A stretch of 64,000 nt of DNA, from the NCBI RefSeq assembly GCF_003574965.1, contig NZ_CP032317.1, positions 3,472,001 through 3,536,000 on the forward strand, read 5' to 3'. Source of the stretch: Hymenobacter oligotrophus (GTDB lineage Bacteria; Bacteroidota; Bacteroidia; Cytophagales; Hymenobacteraceae). Of this stretch, positions 27,374-35,415 are shown one piece after another. The position numbers and the translations under genes are program-made. Within the stretch, counting starts at the first letter, position 1. Every line of letters starts with the position of its first letter. A model generated the notes under the pieces. The model saw nothing but the letters and a program-made list of their open reading frames with translations, ran no database searches and was not told the origin of the DNA.

Positions 27374-27808
27374 ATGCCCGCTTTTTCGATGACTGCCCCC
27401 AACCTGCCTCGCATAATTGAGAACTCGCCGTTGGCGCGCATTGCCCGCTGGAAGCTGGGGCAAACGAACGTGGCCATGGTGCTGGGCCGCAGCATACACC
27501 TGAGCGGCGTAACGCGCGCCGATTTTCTGCGCGATGCCTCGTGGGTGGCACACGAGCTTTGCCACATCCGGCAAGTGCAGGAGCATGGCCTAATGGGCTT
27601 TCTGTGGAAATACTTGGTCGAGTCGGCTCGGGTGGGCTACTATGCCAATCGTTTTGAGGTAGAAGCCCGCGAGGCCGGCCGCCGCGACGCCGCGCAGGTG
27701 GCCGTGTGGCTCGGGATAGCGCCCCCGCAGGGCCATGGTCGCGGCGGTGCAGAGCCAAGCCAGCCTTCGGCCACGGCGGCGGATGCCCGGCCCGATACGG
27801 TGGCCTGA
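27374..27808 (+). CDS. HExxH motif protein, possible small zinc metallopeptidase-like
   Basis: 144-residue protein of uncertain family, resembling the DUF4157-type domain. It carries HELCH at residues 60-64 (DASWVAHELCHIRQVQEHG), the HExxH zinc motif. A downstream FEVEAREAG (about 94-102) could supply the third ligand Glu. The C-terminal tail is Pro/Ala-rich and probably disordered. No signal peptide. The start may instead be the ATG at 27389 (MTAPNLPRI). Activity is not established. Stands alone. Confidence 0.6.
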   Translation: MPAFSMTAPNLPRIIENSPLARIARWKLGQTNVAMVLGRSIHLSGVTRADFLRDASWVAHELCHIRQVQEHGLMGFLWKYLVESARVGYYANRFEVEAREAGRRDAAQVAVWLGIAPPQGHGRGGAEPSQPSATAADARPDTVA

Positions 27809-27953
27809 TACCCTAGGTGGCAGCCACAGGCGTACGGCTGGGCAGCAAACCAATCAAATGTTTGAAACCCCGGAGGTAGATTTTACGAATAGTTGCGTGT
27901 AACTGAGGCTGGTAACTCCAGCCGATGGTTTAACCACACTAAACATCGCAACC

Positions 27954-28223
27954 ATGGCTACGCAAAACACCTCCAATAACACCGACTTCCTGGGCACCGC
28001 CAATAGCTCGTCGCGCCCTGGCCAGCAAGAAAACAGCGCCAACCCGGCTGCTTCGCAAAAAGGCAACATGATCGGTGGCCTGAACAATACCCTGAAAAAC
28101 TTCGGCGACTCGGCCGCGGGCCAGCTGAACAAGCTGAGCACCACCCAAAAAGTAATGGGTGGCCTGGCCCTGGCTGCTGGCATTAGCTGGCTAAGCAAGG
28201 CTATGAACAAGCGCAGCGCCTAA
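27954..28223 (+). CDS. Small hypothetical protein with C-terminal hydrophobic helix
   Basis: 89-residue protein of no family I recognise. The first half is polar and low-complexity (Asn, Ser, Gln, Thr). Then comes an amphipathic region (GGLNNTLKNFGDSAAGQLNKL) and a hydrophobic segment (KVMGGLALAAGISWL) ending in a basic tail. Codon use is like its neighbours and a strong terminator follows the stop, so it is probably a real gene. A membrane-associated stress-type role is only a guess. Confidence 0.65.
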   Translation: MATQNTSNNTDFLGTANSSSRPGQQENSANPAASQKGNMIGGLNNTLKNFGDSAAGQLNKLSTTQKVMGGLALAAGISWLSKAMNKRSA

Positions 28224-28249
28224 GCTGGGCAGTGCCCGTAAATGGCAAT

Positions 28250-28293
28250 AAACAAAAGGCCCCGTTTCCGAGAGGAAACGGGGCCTTTTGTTT
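28250..28293. terminator. Strong terminator between small CDS and tRNA-Thr
   Basis: Perfect 20-bp stem (28250-28269 with 28274-28293; outer part AAACAAAAGGCCCCG) with a 4-nt GAGA loop and symmetric A/T tracts. It serves the plus-strand small CDS and the minus-strand tRNA, whose 3' end is 5 bp away. Confidence 0.9.
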
Positions 28294-28297
28294 GCAG

Positions 28298-28370
28298 AGC
28301 CTGCTATTGGACTCGAACCAACGACCTGCTCATTACGAATGAGCTGCTCTACCAACTGAGCTAAGCAGGC
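28298..28370 (-). tRNA. tRNA-Thr (anticodon CGT)
   Basis: A full cloverleaf on the minus strand. The acceptor stem is GCCTGCT/AGCAGGC, the D arm GCTC...GAGC, the anticodon stem GCTCA/TGAGC with loop TTCGTAA (anticodon CGT, reads ACG), and the T arm GTTGG TTCGAGT CCAAT. The discriminator is T. The 3' CCA is not encoded and must be added after transcription. Length 73 nt including the discriminator. Confidence 0.95.
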
Positions 28371-28534
28371 ATTTACCGGGCGCAAGCCGTAGCTGTCGTT
28401 CGGGGCTGCAAATATAAACACGTGGTTTTACTCCAAGCAATCGGTGGGCAAAAAAAACCTCGCAACCCCGGCTTGGCCCTTGCGTTTGGCCTGATGAACA
28501 ACCTCGTGTCTTCCTCCACTGAACCCTTTTGTTT

Positions 28535-28996
28535 ATGGCCGCCTCCGCTTCCGATGATTTCGCGCACGCTTTAATCAGTGGCCTGAGCGGCTCGGTGGTG
28601 CTTACGCTGGTGCACCAAGCAGCCCGCCAAGCAACGCCCGATGCGCCGCGCATGGACATTTTGGGCATGCGCGGGCTGCGCAAAATCCTGTCGGCGGCCG
28701 ACGCACCCCAGCCCGATCACAAAACGGCATACAATATCACCATGGCCGGCGACTTGCTCGTGAACGGGCTGTACTACAGTTTGGTAGGCACGGGCTCCGA
28801 TGCTTGGCTGCGCGGCGCCGCCCTAGGTGTGGCGGCCGGGGTGGGGGGCGTGCTGCTGCCCGGCCCCATGGGCTTGGGCAACGGGCCCAGCAACCGCACC
28901 CCGCAAACGCAGCTCATGACGGTGGCCTGGTACACCCTAGGTGGTTTGGCCGCGGCAGGCATGTCGCGGTTGTGGAGCCGGTTGGGCAAGCAATAA
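28535..28996 (+). CDS. Hypothetical membrane protein
   Basis: 153-residue protein that I cannot assign to a family. It has about four hydrophobic stretches: SGLSGSVVLTLVHQAA, GDLLVNGLYYSLVG, AALGVAAGVGGVLLPGPMGL and a C-terminal WYTLGGLAAAGMSRLW. GPMGLG and the paired Gly-rich helices suggest a small integral membrane protein. The ATG at 28535 was chosen over a TTG two codons earlier. Two CCTAGG sites lie in frame as ALG and TLG. Single gene before fkbM. Confidence 0.65.
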   Translation: MAASASDDFAHALISGLSGSVVLTLVHQAARQATPDAPRMDILGMRGLRKILSAADAPQPDHKTAYNITMAGDLLVNGLYYSLVGTGSDAWLRGAALGVAAGVGGVLLPGPMGLGNGPSNRTPQTQLMTVAWYTLGGLAAAGMSRLWSRLGKQ

Positions 28997-29052
28997 CAAC
29001 TGCCTTTCAGCGGTGGATTCGCCCAGGCGCCGCTAGTTGGTGGTGCTAAGCT

Positions 29053-29060
29053 TACCTTTG
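29053..29060 (+). promoter_or_regulatory. -7 promoter element of FkbM methyltransferase gene
   Basis: TACCTTTG 7 nt before the ATG at 29068. The predicted start site falls at or next to the start codon, so the message may be leaderless. Confidence 0.5.
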
Positions 29061-29067
29061 CCCCGCA

Positions 29068-29838
29068 ATGAAAGCACTGCGCAAACTGTTGGTTGGCACG
29101 CTGGGCTTCGAGCGCTACATCCGCCTGGCCAGCCACGTGTATTTGCGGCTGGTGGCACTGGGGTGGGGGCGCGCGAAGTACCCCGAGCTGTTTTTTCTGG
29201 AAAAGCTGGTGAAGCCCGGCAACGTGTGCCTCGATATCGGCGCCAACTTGGGCTACTACTCCGTGGCCTTGTCGCGGTTGGTGGGGCCGCAGGGCAAGGT
29301 GTTGGCCGTGGAGCCGGTGCCGCTGTTTCAACAAATCTGGCAAGACAACGTGCAGCTCAGCGGCTTCGATAACCTGCTGCTGTTGCCCTACGCCCTAGGT
29401 GGCAAGAACGCCGTGGTAAAAATGGGCACGCCTGCTCGCAACGGACTGCTGCACCACGGCATGACCAAAGTAACTGACAGCAGCCCCAGCGAGCAGTACG
29501 GCCAGTACTACAACGTGGAAATGCGCGTGCCCGACGAGTTGCTGGCCGATTTCGAACGACTCGACTTTATTAAGTGCGACGTCGAAGGCTTCGAGTACGA
29601 AGTATTTCGGCACATGCAGAATACGCTGCGGCGGCACCGGCCCGTTATTCAAACTGAGCTGAACGGCCTTGAGAACCGCCAGCGCGTGGCTGGCTTGCTG
29701 GCCGACTTGGGATACCGCCCGTACGTGCTGGAAACCAAGGATGCTGCGCCTAGGTTAGTACCTTGTCCGGCCGAGGTGCTTGCTGCGCCAGCCGACCGCG
29801 ACTTTTACTTTCAACCCGACTACCCCGCCGACCGCTAA
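29068..29838 (+). CDS. FkbM family SAM-dependent methyltransferase
   Basis: 256-residue enzyme with a Rossmann methyltransferase domain of the FkbM type, which O-methylates sugars or secondary metabolites. SAM motif I is CLDIGANLGYYSVALSRLVG and motif II is VLAVEPVP. FIKCDVEGFEYEVF is the FkbM signature late in the domain. Substrate unknown. The stop overlaps the next start (TAATG), so the DUF4834 gene is translationally coupled to it. Confidence 0.88.
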   Translation: MKALRKLLVGTLGFERYIRLASHVYLRLVALGWGRAKYPELFFLEKLVKPGNVCLDIGANLGYYSVALSRLVGPQGKVLAVEPVPLFQQIWQDNVQLSGFDNLLLLPYALGGKNAVVKMGTPARNGLLHHGMTKVTDSSPSEQYGQYYNVEMRVPDELLADFERLDFIKCDVEGFEYEVFRHMQNTLRRHRPVIQTELNGLENRQRVAGLLADLGYRPYVLETKDAAPRLVPCPAEVLAAPADRDFYFQPDYPADR

Positions 29839-30131
29839 TGTTCATCAACTTCCTGCTCATCACTTTCCTCGTGGCCATGGTGCTGCGGCTGGTGCTGCCC
29901 GCGCTGCTGCGCTGGGCGCTGAGTGCGTTTGTAAAGCGGCAGATGCGCAAAGGCGGCCTGGTGTTCGGGCCCAACGGCAACCCGTTTGCTGCGCCGCCGC
30001 CTTCGGGTGGCCCCAGCCACAGCGGTGCCAACGGGCAAGTACGCGTTGATTACGTGCCTCCAACGGCCAAACGCCAGCCCGATACGAATTTCCGCGGCGG
30101 CGAGTACGTCGAATTCGAGGAAGTGAAATAA
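29838..30131 (+). CDS. DUF4834 family small membrane protein
   Basis: 97-residue protein of a Bacteroidota-specific family of unknown function. One N-terminal membrane helix (MFINFLLITFLVAMVLRLVLP) is followed by a basic segment, a Pro/Gly-rich linker and the conserved C-terminal GGEYVEFEEVK. The ATG at 29838 shares its A with the TAA stop of fkbM (TAATG). Confidence 0.8.
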   Translation: MFINFLLITFLVAMVLRLVLPALLRWALSAFVKRQMRKGGLVFGPNGNPFAAPPPSGGPSHSGANGQVRVDYVPPTAKRQPDTNFRGGEYVEFEEVK

Positions 30132-30142
30132 TCGGACTACCT

Positions 30143-30184
30143 TCGGGCTTGAAGCCCGGCTGGCGCCTGCCGGCCGGGTTTTTT
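30143..30184 (+). terminator. Terminator after DUF4834 gene
   Basis: CCCGGC (30155-30160) pairs with GCCGGG (30173-30178), followed by TTTTTT. A competing upstream pairing (CGGGCTT with AAGCCCG) is also possible. Confidence 0.75.
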
Positions 30185-30269
30185 ACGTTTGTAGGGGTGG
30201 TATGCCACGCGCCCTAGGTGCCGCCGCTTGCCATCCGCCTCACCGCCTACTTACCACCAGCTACCGTAC

Positions 30270-32840
30270 ATGCCCGCTGTCGAATCGACAACGCCAACAG
30301 CACCCTCGTTGGGCCGCCGTTTGCTGCCGCACCTGCTAGCCGTTGCTTTCTTGCTCGTGCTGGCCGTTATGTATTTCTCGCCCATCGTATTTGGGGGCAA
30401 AACCTTGGCCCAGCACGACATCGTGCAGTTCAATGGCAGTGCCCGCGAGGCGCTTACCTACCGCCAGCAAACCGGCGAAGAAGCCCTCTGGACGAACTCC
30501 ATGTTCTCGGGTATGCCCACGTACCTGATCAGTACCCGCTTCCCCGGCGACTTATCGGTGTACCTGAACTACGTGTTTACGGTGGGCTTGCCAGCGGTTG
30601 CCGCTAACCTGTTTGCTGCCCTGTTTTGCGGCTACCTGCTGTTCGCCTTTTTGGGCATGCGGCCGCTGGTGGCGCTGGTGGGTGCTATTGCGCTGGGCTT
30701 TACGAGCTACAACCTCATCATTCTGGCGGCGGGGCACAACTCTAAGTCGTACGCCTTGGCGTATGCGCCGCTGGTGTTGGCGGGCCTGCTGGTTACGTTC
30801 CGGCGGCAGCGGCTGCTGGGGGCGGCGTTGTTTGCCCTAGGTCTCACCATGAACATCAGGGCCAACCACTTGCAAATCACCTACTACTTGCTGCTGCTGG
30901 TATTGGTGTTTGGGGTGGTCGAACTCATTTTTGCGGCCCGCGAAAAGCGCCTGCCCGATTTCTTCCAGCGCACGGCTTTGCTGGCGGTGGGGGCCCTGTT
31001 GGCTGTGGGCGTAAGCTTCGGCCGCCTCTACACCACGGCTACTTACACCAAGTACAGCATCCGGGGCAAATCGGAACTCACGACGCCGGCACCCACTGCG
31101 CCCGGCGAGCAAGCCGCTGCCCCGGCGGCCGATGGCGAAGGCGGCGGCCTCGACCGCGACTATGCCTTCAACTGGAGCTACGGTGTAGGCGAAACGATTA
31201 CGCTGCTTATCCCGAACTACTACGGAGGGGCCTCGCAAGGCAAACTCGACGACGACTCGAACACGGGCAAAGCGCTCAGCGGCCTAGGTGTGCCGCCGGT
31301 GCAACTCGAGCAGTACCTCTCGGGCATGCCCACGTATTGGGGCGACCAACCCATTACCAGCGGGCCCGTGTACATGGGCGCGGTGGTGTGCTTGCTGTTT
31401 GTGTTGGGCCTGTTTGTAGGCGACCGACGCACGCGCGTTTGGCTGCTGGTGGGCACCATCCTGTCGATAATGCTGGCGTGGGGTAAGAACTTTGCCACCT
31501 TCAACGACCTGATGTTCGACTTCTTTCCGGGCTACAACAAGTTCCGGTCGGTGTCGATGGCGTTGGTTATTGCCCAGCTGGCCATGCCCTTGCTGGCCGT
31601 GCTGGCCTTGGCCCGCGTATTGCGCAACCGCCCCGCAGCGGCAGCACCTGCCGTGCACCCCAAGCTGCCCACAACCCCGGCGGATAGCCCCGAAACCGCC
31701 GAGCTGCGCCGCAAGCTGCTGCTGGCTACCGGCATTACGGCGGGTATTTGCGTGCTGGCGTTCATTTTCGGCCTAGGTGCCGATTTCGCGTCGCCCGTCG
31801 ACAGCCAATTGCAGCAACAAGGCTTCCCCATCGATGCGCTGCGCCAAGACCGCGCGGCCCTCATGCGCGCCGATGTGCTTCGCTCGCTGTTCTTCATCGT
31901 GGCCACGGCCGGGGTGCTGTGGTTCTACCTCAACCGCAAGCTCACCGTATCGGTAGCCGCTGGCATTGTAGCCCTGCTCACGCTCATCGACTTGTGGGCT
32001 GTGGATAAGCGCTACTTGGGCGAAAGCAGCTTTCAGAACGAAACCGTGGCGCAGCAGTTTGTGCCCTCGCGTGCCGACTCGCAAATCCTGGCCGACCCCA
32101 CGCTGCACTACCGCGTGCTCAACCTCAGCAACCCCTTCAACGAGGCCCAAACCTCGTACTTCCACAAAAGCATTGGGGGTTACCACGGGGCCAAGCTGCG
32201 CCGGTATCAGGACCTGATCGAGCGGCAGATTTCGCAAAACAACCCGCGCATCCTGAGCATGCTCAACGCGCGCTACGTCATCACGCAGGATCAGCAAGGG
32301 CAGCCCGTAGCCCAGCGCAACCCCGGCGCTTTGGGCAACGCTTGGTTTGCAAGCGCCATTCAACCTGTGCAGAACGCCGACCAAGAAATGGCCGCGCTCA
32401 GCAATTTCGATCCGGTGAACACGGCCATTGTGGATGTAAGCAAATTCCCGCAAAGCAAAACCAGCTATAACGCTGCCGGCTCGAGCATTACGCTCACGAA
32501 CTACTCGCCCAACGCGCTGAAGTATACCGTGAATGCCGCGCAGGAAGGCTTCGCGGTGTTCTCCGAAATCTACTACCCCGAAGGTTGGAACGCTTACCTC
32601 GATGGCAAGCCTGTGCCGCACGTGCGCGCCAACTACGTGCTGCGCGCTATGCCCGTGCCGGCTGGCCAGCACACCATCGAGTTTAAGTTCGAGCCCAAGG
32701 AGTACGCCGTTGGCAATACGGTGTCGTTGGTGTCGTCGCTGCTGCTGTTTGGGGTGCTGATTGGGGCCGTAGTGTACGCCGTGCGCCGCAAGCCAGTGCC
32801 CGAGCCCGAAGCCGAACGCGATGAGCTGATGGCCGCCTAG
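30270..32840 (+). CDS. YfhO family polytopic membrane protein
   Basis: 856-residue YfhO-type protein (GT-C-like membrane fold), linked in other bacteria to glycosylation of cell-wall or lipid polymers. About 12 hydrophobic helices are followed by a soluble C-terminal domain (NARYVITQDQQGQPV...FSEIYYPEGWNAYLDGKPV) and a last helix. DIVQFNGSAREALTY and NSMFSGMPTYL after the first helix are the catalytic-face loop typical of the family. The ATG at 30270 is preferred over TTG at 30228. The TAG stop lies in CCTAGG. Confidence 0.85.
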   Translation: MPAVESTTPTAPSLGRRLLPHLLAVAFLLVLAVMYFSPIVFGGKTLAQHDIVQFNGSAREALTYRQQTGEEALWTNSMFSGMPTYLISTRFPGDLSVYLNYVFTVGLPAVAANLFAALFCGYLLFAFLGMRPLVALVGAIALGFTSYNLIILAAGHNSKSYALAYAPLVLAGLLVTFRRQRLLGAALFALGLTMNIRANHLQITYYLLLLVLVFGVVELIFAAREKRLPDFFQRTALLAVGALLAVGVSFGRLYTTATYTKYSIRGKSELTTPAPTAPGEQAAAPAADGEGGGLDRDYAFNWSYGVGETITLLIPNYYGGASQGKLDDDSNTGKALSGLGVPPVQLEQYLSGMPTYWGDQPITSGPVYMGAVVCLLFVLGLFVGDRRTRVWLLVGTILSIMLAWGKNFATFNDLMFDFFPGYNKFRSVSMALVIAQLAMPLLAVLALARVLRNRPAAAAPAVHPKLPTTPADSPETAELRRKLLLATGITAGICVLAFIFGLGADFASPVDSQLQQQGFPIDALRQDRAALMRADVLRSLFFIVATAGVLWFYLNRKLTVSVAAGIVALLTLIDLWAVDKRYLGESSFQNETVAQQFVPSRADSQILADPTLHYRVLNLSNPFNEAQTSYFHKSIGGYHGAKLRRYQDLIERQISQNNPRILSMLNARYVITQDQQGQPVAQRNPGALGNAWFASAIQPVQNADQEMAALSNFDPVNTAIVDVSKFPQSKTSYNAAGSSITLTNYSPNALKYTVNAAQEGFAVFSEIYYPEGWNAYLDGKPVPHVRANYVLRAMPVPAGQHTIEFKFEPKEYAVGNTVSLVSSLLLFGVLIGAVVYAVRRKPVPEPEAERDELMAA

Positions 32841-32860
32841 GTAGCGCCAGCTAATTCAGT

Positions 32861-32901
32861 ACACTGCCACTGCTCCGGCCTGGTGCAGTGGCAGTGTTGT
32901 T
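32861..32901 (+). terminator. Terminator after yfhO-like gene
   Basis: Perfect 13-bp stem ACACTGCCACTGC / GCAGTGGCAGTGT with an 11-nt loop, followed by TGTTTTT. Confidence 0.88.
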
Positions 32902-32957
32902 TTTAGCACATGCCACAGCGGCCTAGGTCGGCGGCTTGCGTTTCCTTTGCAGCAGCC

Positions 32958-33893
32958 ATGCCTCAACTAGTGCAGCCGCCTGTTCTGCTCGATTTGCCCG
33001 AGCCCGTTGCCGAGCGCCGCGGCGTGCAGCTGCGCTTGCTGCGCGACGATTTGCTGCACCCCGAGCTGCCGGGCAACAAGTGGCGCAAACTTAAGTACAA
33101 CCTGCTCGAGGCGCAGCACCTAGGGCACCGCACGCTGCTTACGTTTGGGGGTGCCTATTCCAACCACTTGGCCGCGGTGGCCACGGCCGGCCGGCTGCAG
33201 GGCTTCGGCACCATTGGCGTGGTGCGCGGCGAGGCCGCTTCCGAGCTTAGCCCCACGTTGCAGCAGTGCCAGGCCAACGGCATGCAGCTGCGTTTCGTCG
33301 GCCGCGAGGCGTACCGGCAGCGGCACGAGGCTGCCTGGGTTGCCGAGCTGCTGGCGCACCTAGGGCCAGCCTACGTGGTGCCCGAAGGCGGCACCAACAC
33401 CTTGGCTTTGCAGGGCTGCGCCGAACTGATAACGGAGCTCGATGCCGCTGGCGAGGCCTTCGATGCCGTAGCCGTAGCATGCGGTACCGGCGGCACGCTG
33501 GCCGGCTTGCTCGTGGGCCTAGGTGGGCAGCGGCATGCCGTTGGGGTAGCAACCCTGAAAGGCGCCGACTTTCTCCGCCGCGATGTAAACAACCTAACCG
33601 CTGCTGCGGTGGGGCAGGTGTTCAGCAACTGGCACCTGCACACCGGCGCGCACTTTGGCGGCTATGCAAGGTTCTCCGAGCCGCTGCTGGCGTTTATCTA
33701 CCGCTTTTACCAACAGTACCAAGTGGTGCTCGACCCCGTGTACACGGGCAAACTGCTCTACGGCGTGCTGCAGCTGATTGAAGAAGGATATTTTGCCGCG
33801 GGCAGCACCGTGGTGGCCGTACACACCGGTGGCCTGCAGGGTTGGGCCGGGTTTCAGCAGCGCTTCGGCGTGGCGGCGCCGGGTATCGTATAG
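32958..33893 (+). CDS. PLP-dependent enzyme, ACC deaminase / D-cysteine desulfhydrase family
   Basis: 311-residue fold-type II PLP enzyme. The Schiff-base lysine is in GNKWRKLKYNL. The cofactor-binding FGGAYSNHLAAVATAG and VACGTGGTLAGLLVG (phosphate loop) follow, and HTGGLQGW ends the protein, as in DcyD and ACC deaminase. Sequence alone does not separate D-cysteine desulfhydrase from ACC deaminase; in Bacteroidota the former seems more likely. The ATG at 32958 comes 8 nt after TTCCTTTG, a near-consensus -7 box. Confidence 0.88.
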   Translation: MPQLVQPPVLLDLPEPVAERRGVQLRLLRDDLLHPELPGNKWRKLKYNLLEAQHLGHRTLLTFGGAYSNHLAAVATAGRLQGFGTIGVVRGEAASELSPTLQQCQANGMQLRFVGREAYRQRHEAAWVAELLAHLGPAYVVPEGGTNTLALQGCAELITELDAAGEAFDAVAVACGTGGTLAGLLVGLGGQRHAVGVATLKGADFLRRDVNNLTAAAVGQVFSNWHLHTGAHFGGYARFSEPLLAFIYRFYQQYQVVLDPVYTGKLLYGVLQLIEEGYFAAGSTVVAVHTGGLQGWAGFQQRFGVAAPGIV

Positions 33894-33929
33894 CTTAGTA
33901 TTGTCAACTTCGTTTTTCCACGCACGCTC

Positions 33930-34559
33930 ATGATGCTGTTGCTGCGGCGCTTGCTGCCCTTGCTGTTTCTGGTTGCGCTGGGTTGGTTTCTGTGGCGGAA
34001 AGTAGCCCCGAGCCTGCGCGACTTAAACTCCTTGGTGGAGCCCGAGCCGCGTGTAACCGTAACGCACAACACCGTGCTCGAGAAGATTGAGGGCATGGGC
34101 AAGTTAGAACTGGTGCGCTACCGCTTCAAGGACGTGGTGGAGTACCGCAAAAGCACCTACCGTTTTCTGCCCGATGCCAAGGTGGCCCTGATCGTGGCCG
34201 GCGAGGCCATTGGCTGCGTTGATTTGCGCAAAGTAGGTGCCTTGGATGTGGTGTTCGAAGGCGACTCCCTAGTGCGCGTGGCCCTGCCCGCCCCCGAGCT
34301 GTGTACCTGGCGCATCGATCATTCGCAAAGCCGCGTGTACGACACCGAAAATGCCCTGCTGCAAGATGCCGCGCTGGTAGATGAGGGTTATAAGTACGCC
34401 GAGCAGAACGTGCGCCGCGCCGCTTTGCAGTCAGGCATTTTGGCCCAAACCCAGCAAAACGCCGAGCAAATTTTGCGGCCCATGCTCGAAACCCTCACGG
34501 GCCGCCGCGTAGTGCTAACCCAGCAAACCGCGCCGCCGCAGCGCGGCCGCTTGCAGTAG
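33930..34559 (+). CDS. DUF4230 domain protein
   Basis: 209-residue protein with an N-terminal membrane anchor (MMLLLRRLLPLLFLVALGWF) and a DUF4230 domain of unknown function exposed outside the cytoplasm. The domain shows TVLEKIEGMGKLELVRYRF near residue 50 and the late helix NVRRAALQSGILAQTQQNAE. The start may be the second Met (33933). Convergent with recX, with only a CCTAGG-containing gap of 23 bp and no clear terminator. Confidence 0.8.
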   Translation: MMLLLRRLLPLLFLVALGWFLWRKVAPSLRDLNSLVEPEPRVTVTHNTVLEKIEGMGKLELVRYRFKDVVEYRKSTYRFLPDAKVALIVAGEAIGCVDLRKVGALDVVFEGDSLVRVALPAPELCTWRIDHSQSRVYDTENALLQDAALVDEGYKYAEQNVRRAALQSGILAQTQQNAEQILRPMLETLTGRRVVLTQQTAPPQRGRLQ

Positions 34560-34582
34560 CTCCGCGCAGGCTGGGGGTGCCC

Positions 34583-35074
34583 TTAGTCCTCCGCCAATAT
34601 TTCACCTAGGGCGTCCTGAATCAGATCGGCCTCATAGCCTTTTTGCGTGGCGTAAACGCTTAGCTTTTGCCGCCGCTTTAGCGGGTTGCTTTCTTTCTCG
34701 AGGGCGTTCTTCTTTTCGAGCAGCTCGCGCAGGTTTTGGTAGTACTCGTCGCCGTCGATTTCGCTCATGCCGGCCTTGATGCAGAACTCCGAAATACGAC
34801 GCTGCTTCAGCTCCATTCGGATGCGGCGGCGGCCCCATTTCTTGAGCCGGTACTTGCCGCGCACAAACGAGCGGGCAAAGCGCTCCTCATCGAGCAGCTT
34901 TTCGCGTACCAGCCGAATAATGATTTCGCCGGCTTCGTCTTCGTCGAGGCCGTAGCTGCGCAGCTTGTCTTCTACCTCGCGGTGGCTGCGCTCCTGGTAG
35001 GCGCAGTAAGCGGCTATTTTCTGTAAGGCCTCGCCGGGCGTGTAGGTTTTGCGTTTGCGCGAAGCGTCTTCCAT
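34583..35074 (-). CDS. recX: Regulatory protein RecX
   Basis: 163-residue modulator that binds RecA filaments and limits recombination. Tandem three-helix repeats are visible: ALQKIAAYCAYQERSHREVE, then RLVREKLLDEERFARSFVRG and GRRRIRMELKQRRISE. Length is normal. recA is not adjacent. A promoter-like TATCTTG and a minus-strand terminator lie in the long upstream spacer, so a leader or separate small RNA may precede it. Confidence 0.9.
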   Translation of the reverse strand: MEDASRKRKTYTPGEALQKIAAYCAYQERSHREVEDKLRSYGLDEDEAGEIIIRLVREKLLDEERFARSFVRGKYRLKKWGRRRIRMELKQRRISEFCIKAGMSEIDGDEYYQNLRELLEKKNALEKESNPLKRRQKLSVYATQKGYEADLIQDALGEILAED

Positions 35075-35180
35075 TACTCAGGCAAAATAAGCAGGCCGGT
35101 GCGGCCCCTAGGTACGCTTACGTATAATGCCCGGCACGGGCTACCGCCCTAGGTGCGCAGCCGCCCTTTGGCCGAACTGG

Positions 35181-35218
35181 GCAAAAAAACAGCCGCCGCC
35201 CAGAAGGCGGCGGCTGTT
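35181..35218 (-). terminator. Minus-strand terminator in recX-eamA spacer
   Basis: AACAGCCGCCGCC (35188-35200) pairs with 35206-35218 around CAGAA. The T-tract is only on the minus-strand reading, so it ends a transcript that starts to its right, where no minus-strand gene is annotated. Confidence 0.8.
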
Positions 35219-35292
35219 CGCTCACATAAACAAGTTGAATCCAAAAACGGTAACCAATACTGACGGCAAAGGTTCTTCGATTCAGCTGGGGC
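35185..35292 (-). ncRNA. Possible small RNA or attenuated leader upstream of recX
   Basis: On the minus strand a -7-like TATCTTG (35298-35292) with TTG 23 nt upstream is followed about 70-105 nt later by a perfect 13-bp hairpin and TTTTTTT. Between them, 35236-35241 pairs with 35279-35284 (TGAATC/GATTCA) and 35252-35255 with 35271-35274 (AACC/GGTT), giving a nested fold. No convincing ORF fits. It could be an independent RNA or a terminator-controlled recX leader. Not verified. Confidence 0.35.
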
Positions 35293-35415
35293 AAGATAGC
35301 ACGTTTTGCCCACATTTCGCACAATATTAAGCAATTAAAATACCCGTATAGTGCTGATTTCCGACTTCGCTGATTTGCACAGACCTTTGCGCCCTTGCTC
35401 TTTTTTCTTGGCGCT

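Larger units (their letters stand above)
35075..35415. other. 341-bp spacer between recX and EamA transporter gene
   Basis: The longest spacer in the window. It holds two CCTAGG sites (35107, 35148), the minus-strand hairpin at 35188-35218, the candidate RNA to 35292, and an AT-rich stretch (35320-35350) that must contain the eamA promoter. I see no protein-coding gene; short open frames here overlap the hairpin and have no family features. Confidence 0.6.

Noticed and set aside
28298-28370. tRNA gene as an integration site for a mobile element
   Set aside because: No integrase, direct repeat of the tRNA end, or composition change was seen nearby.
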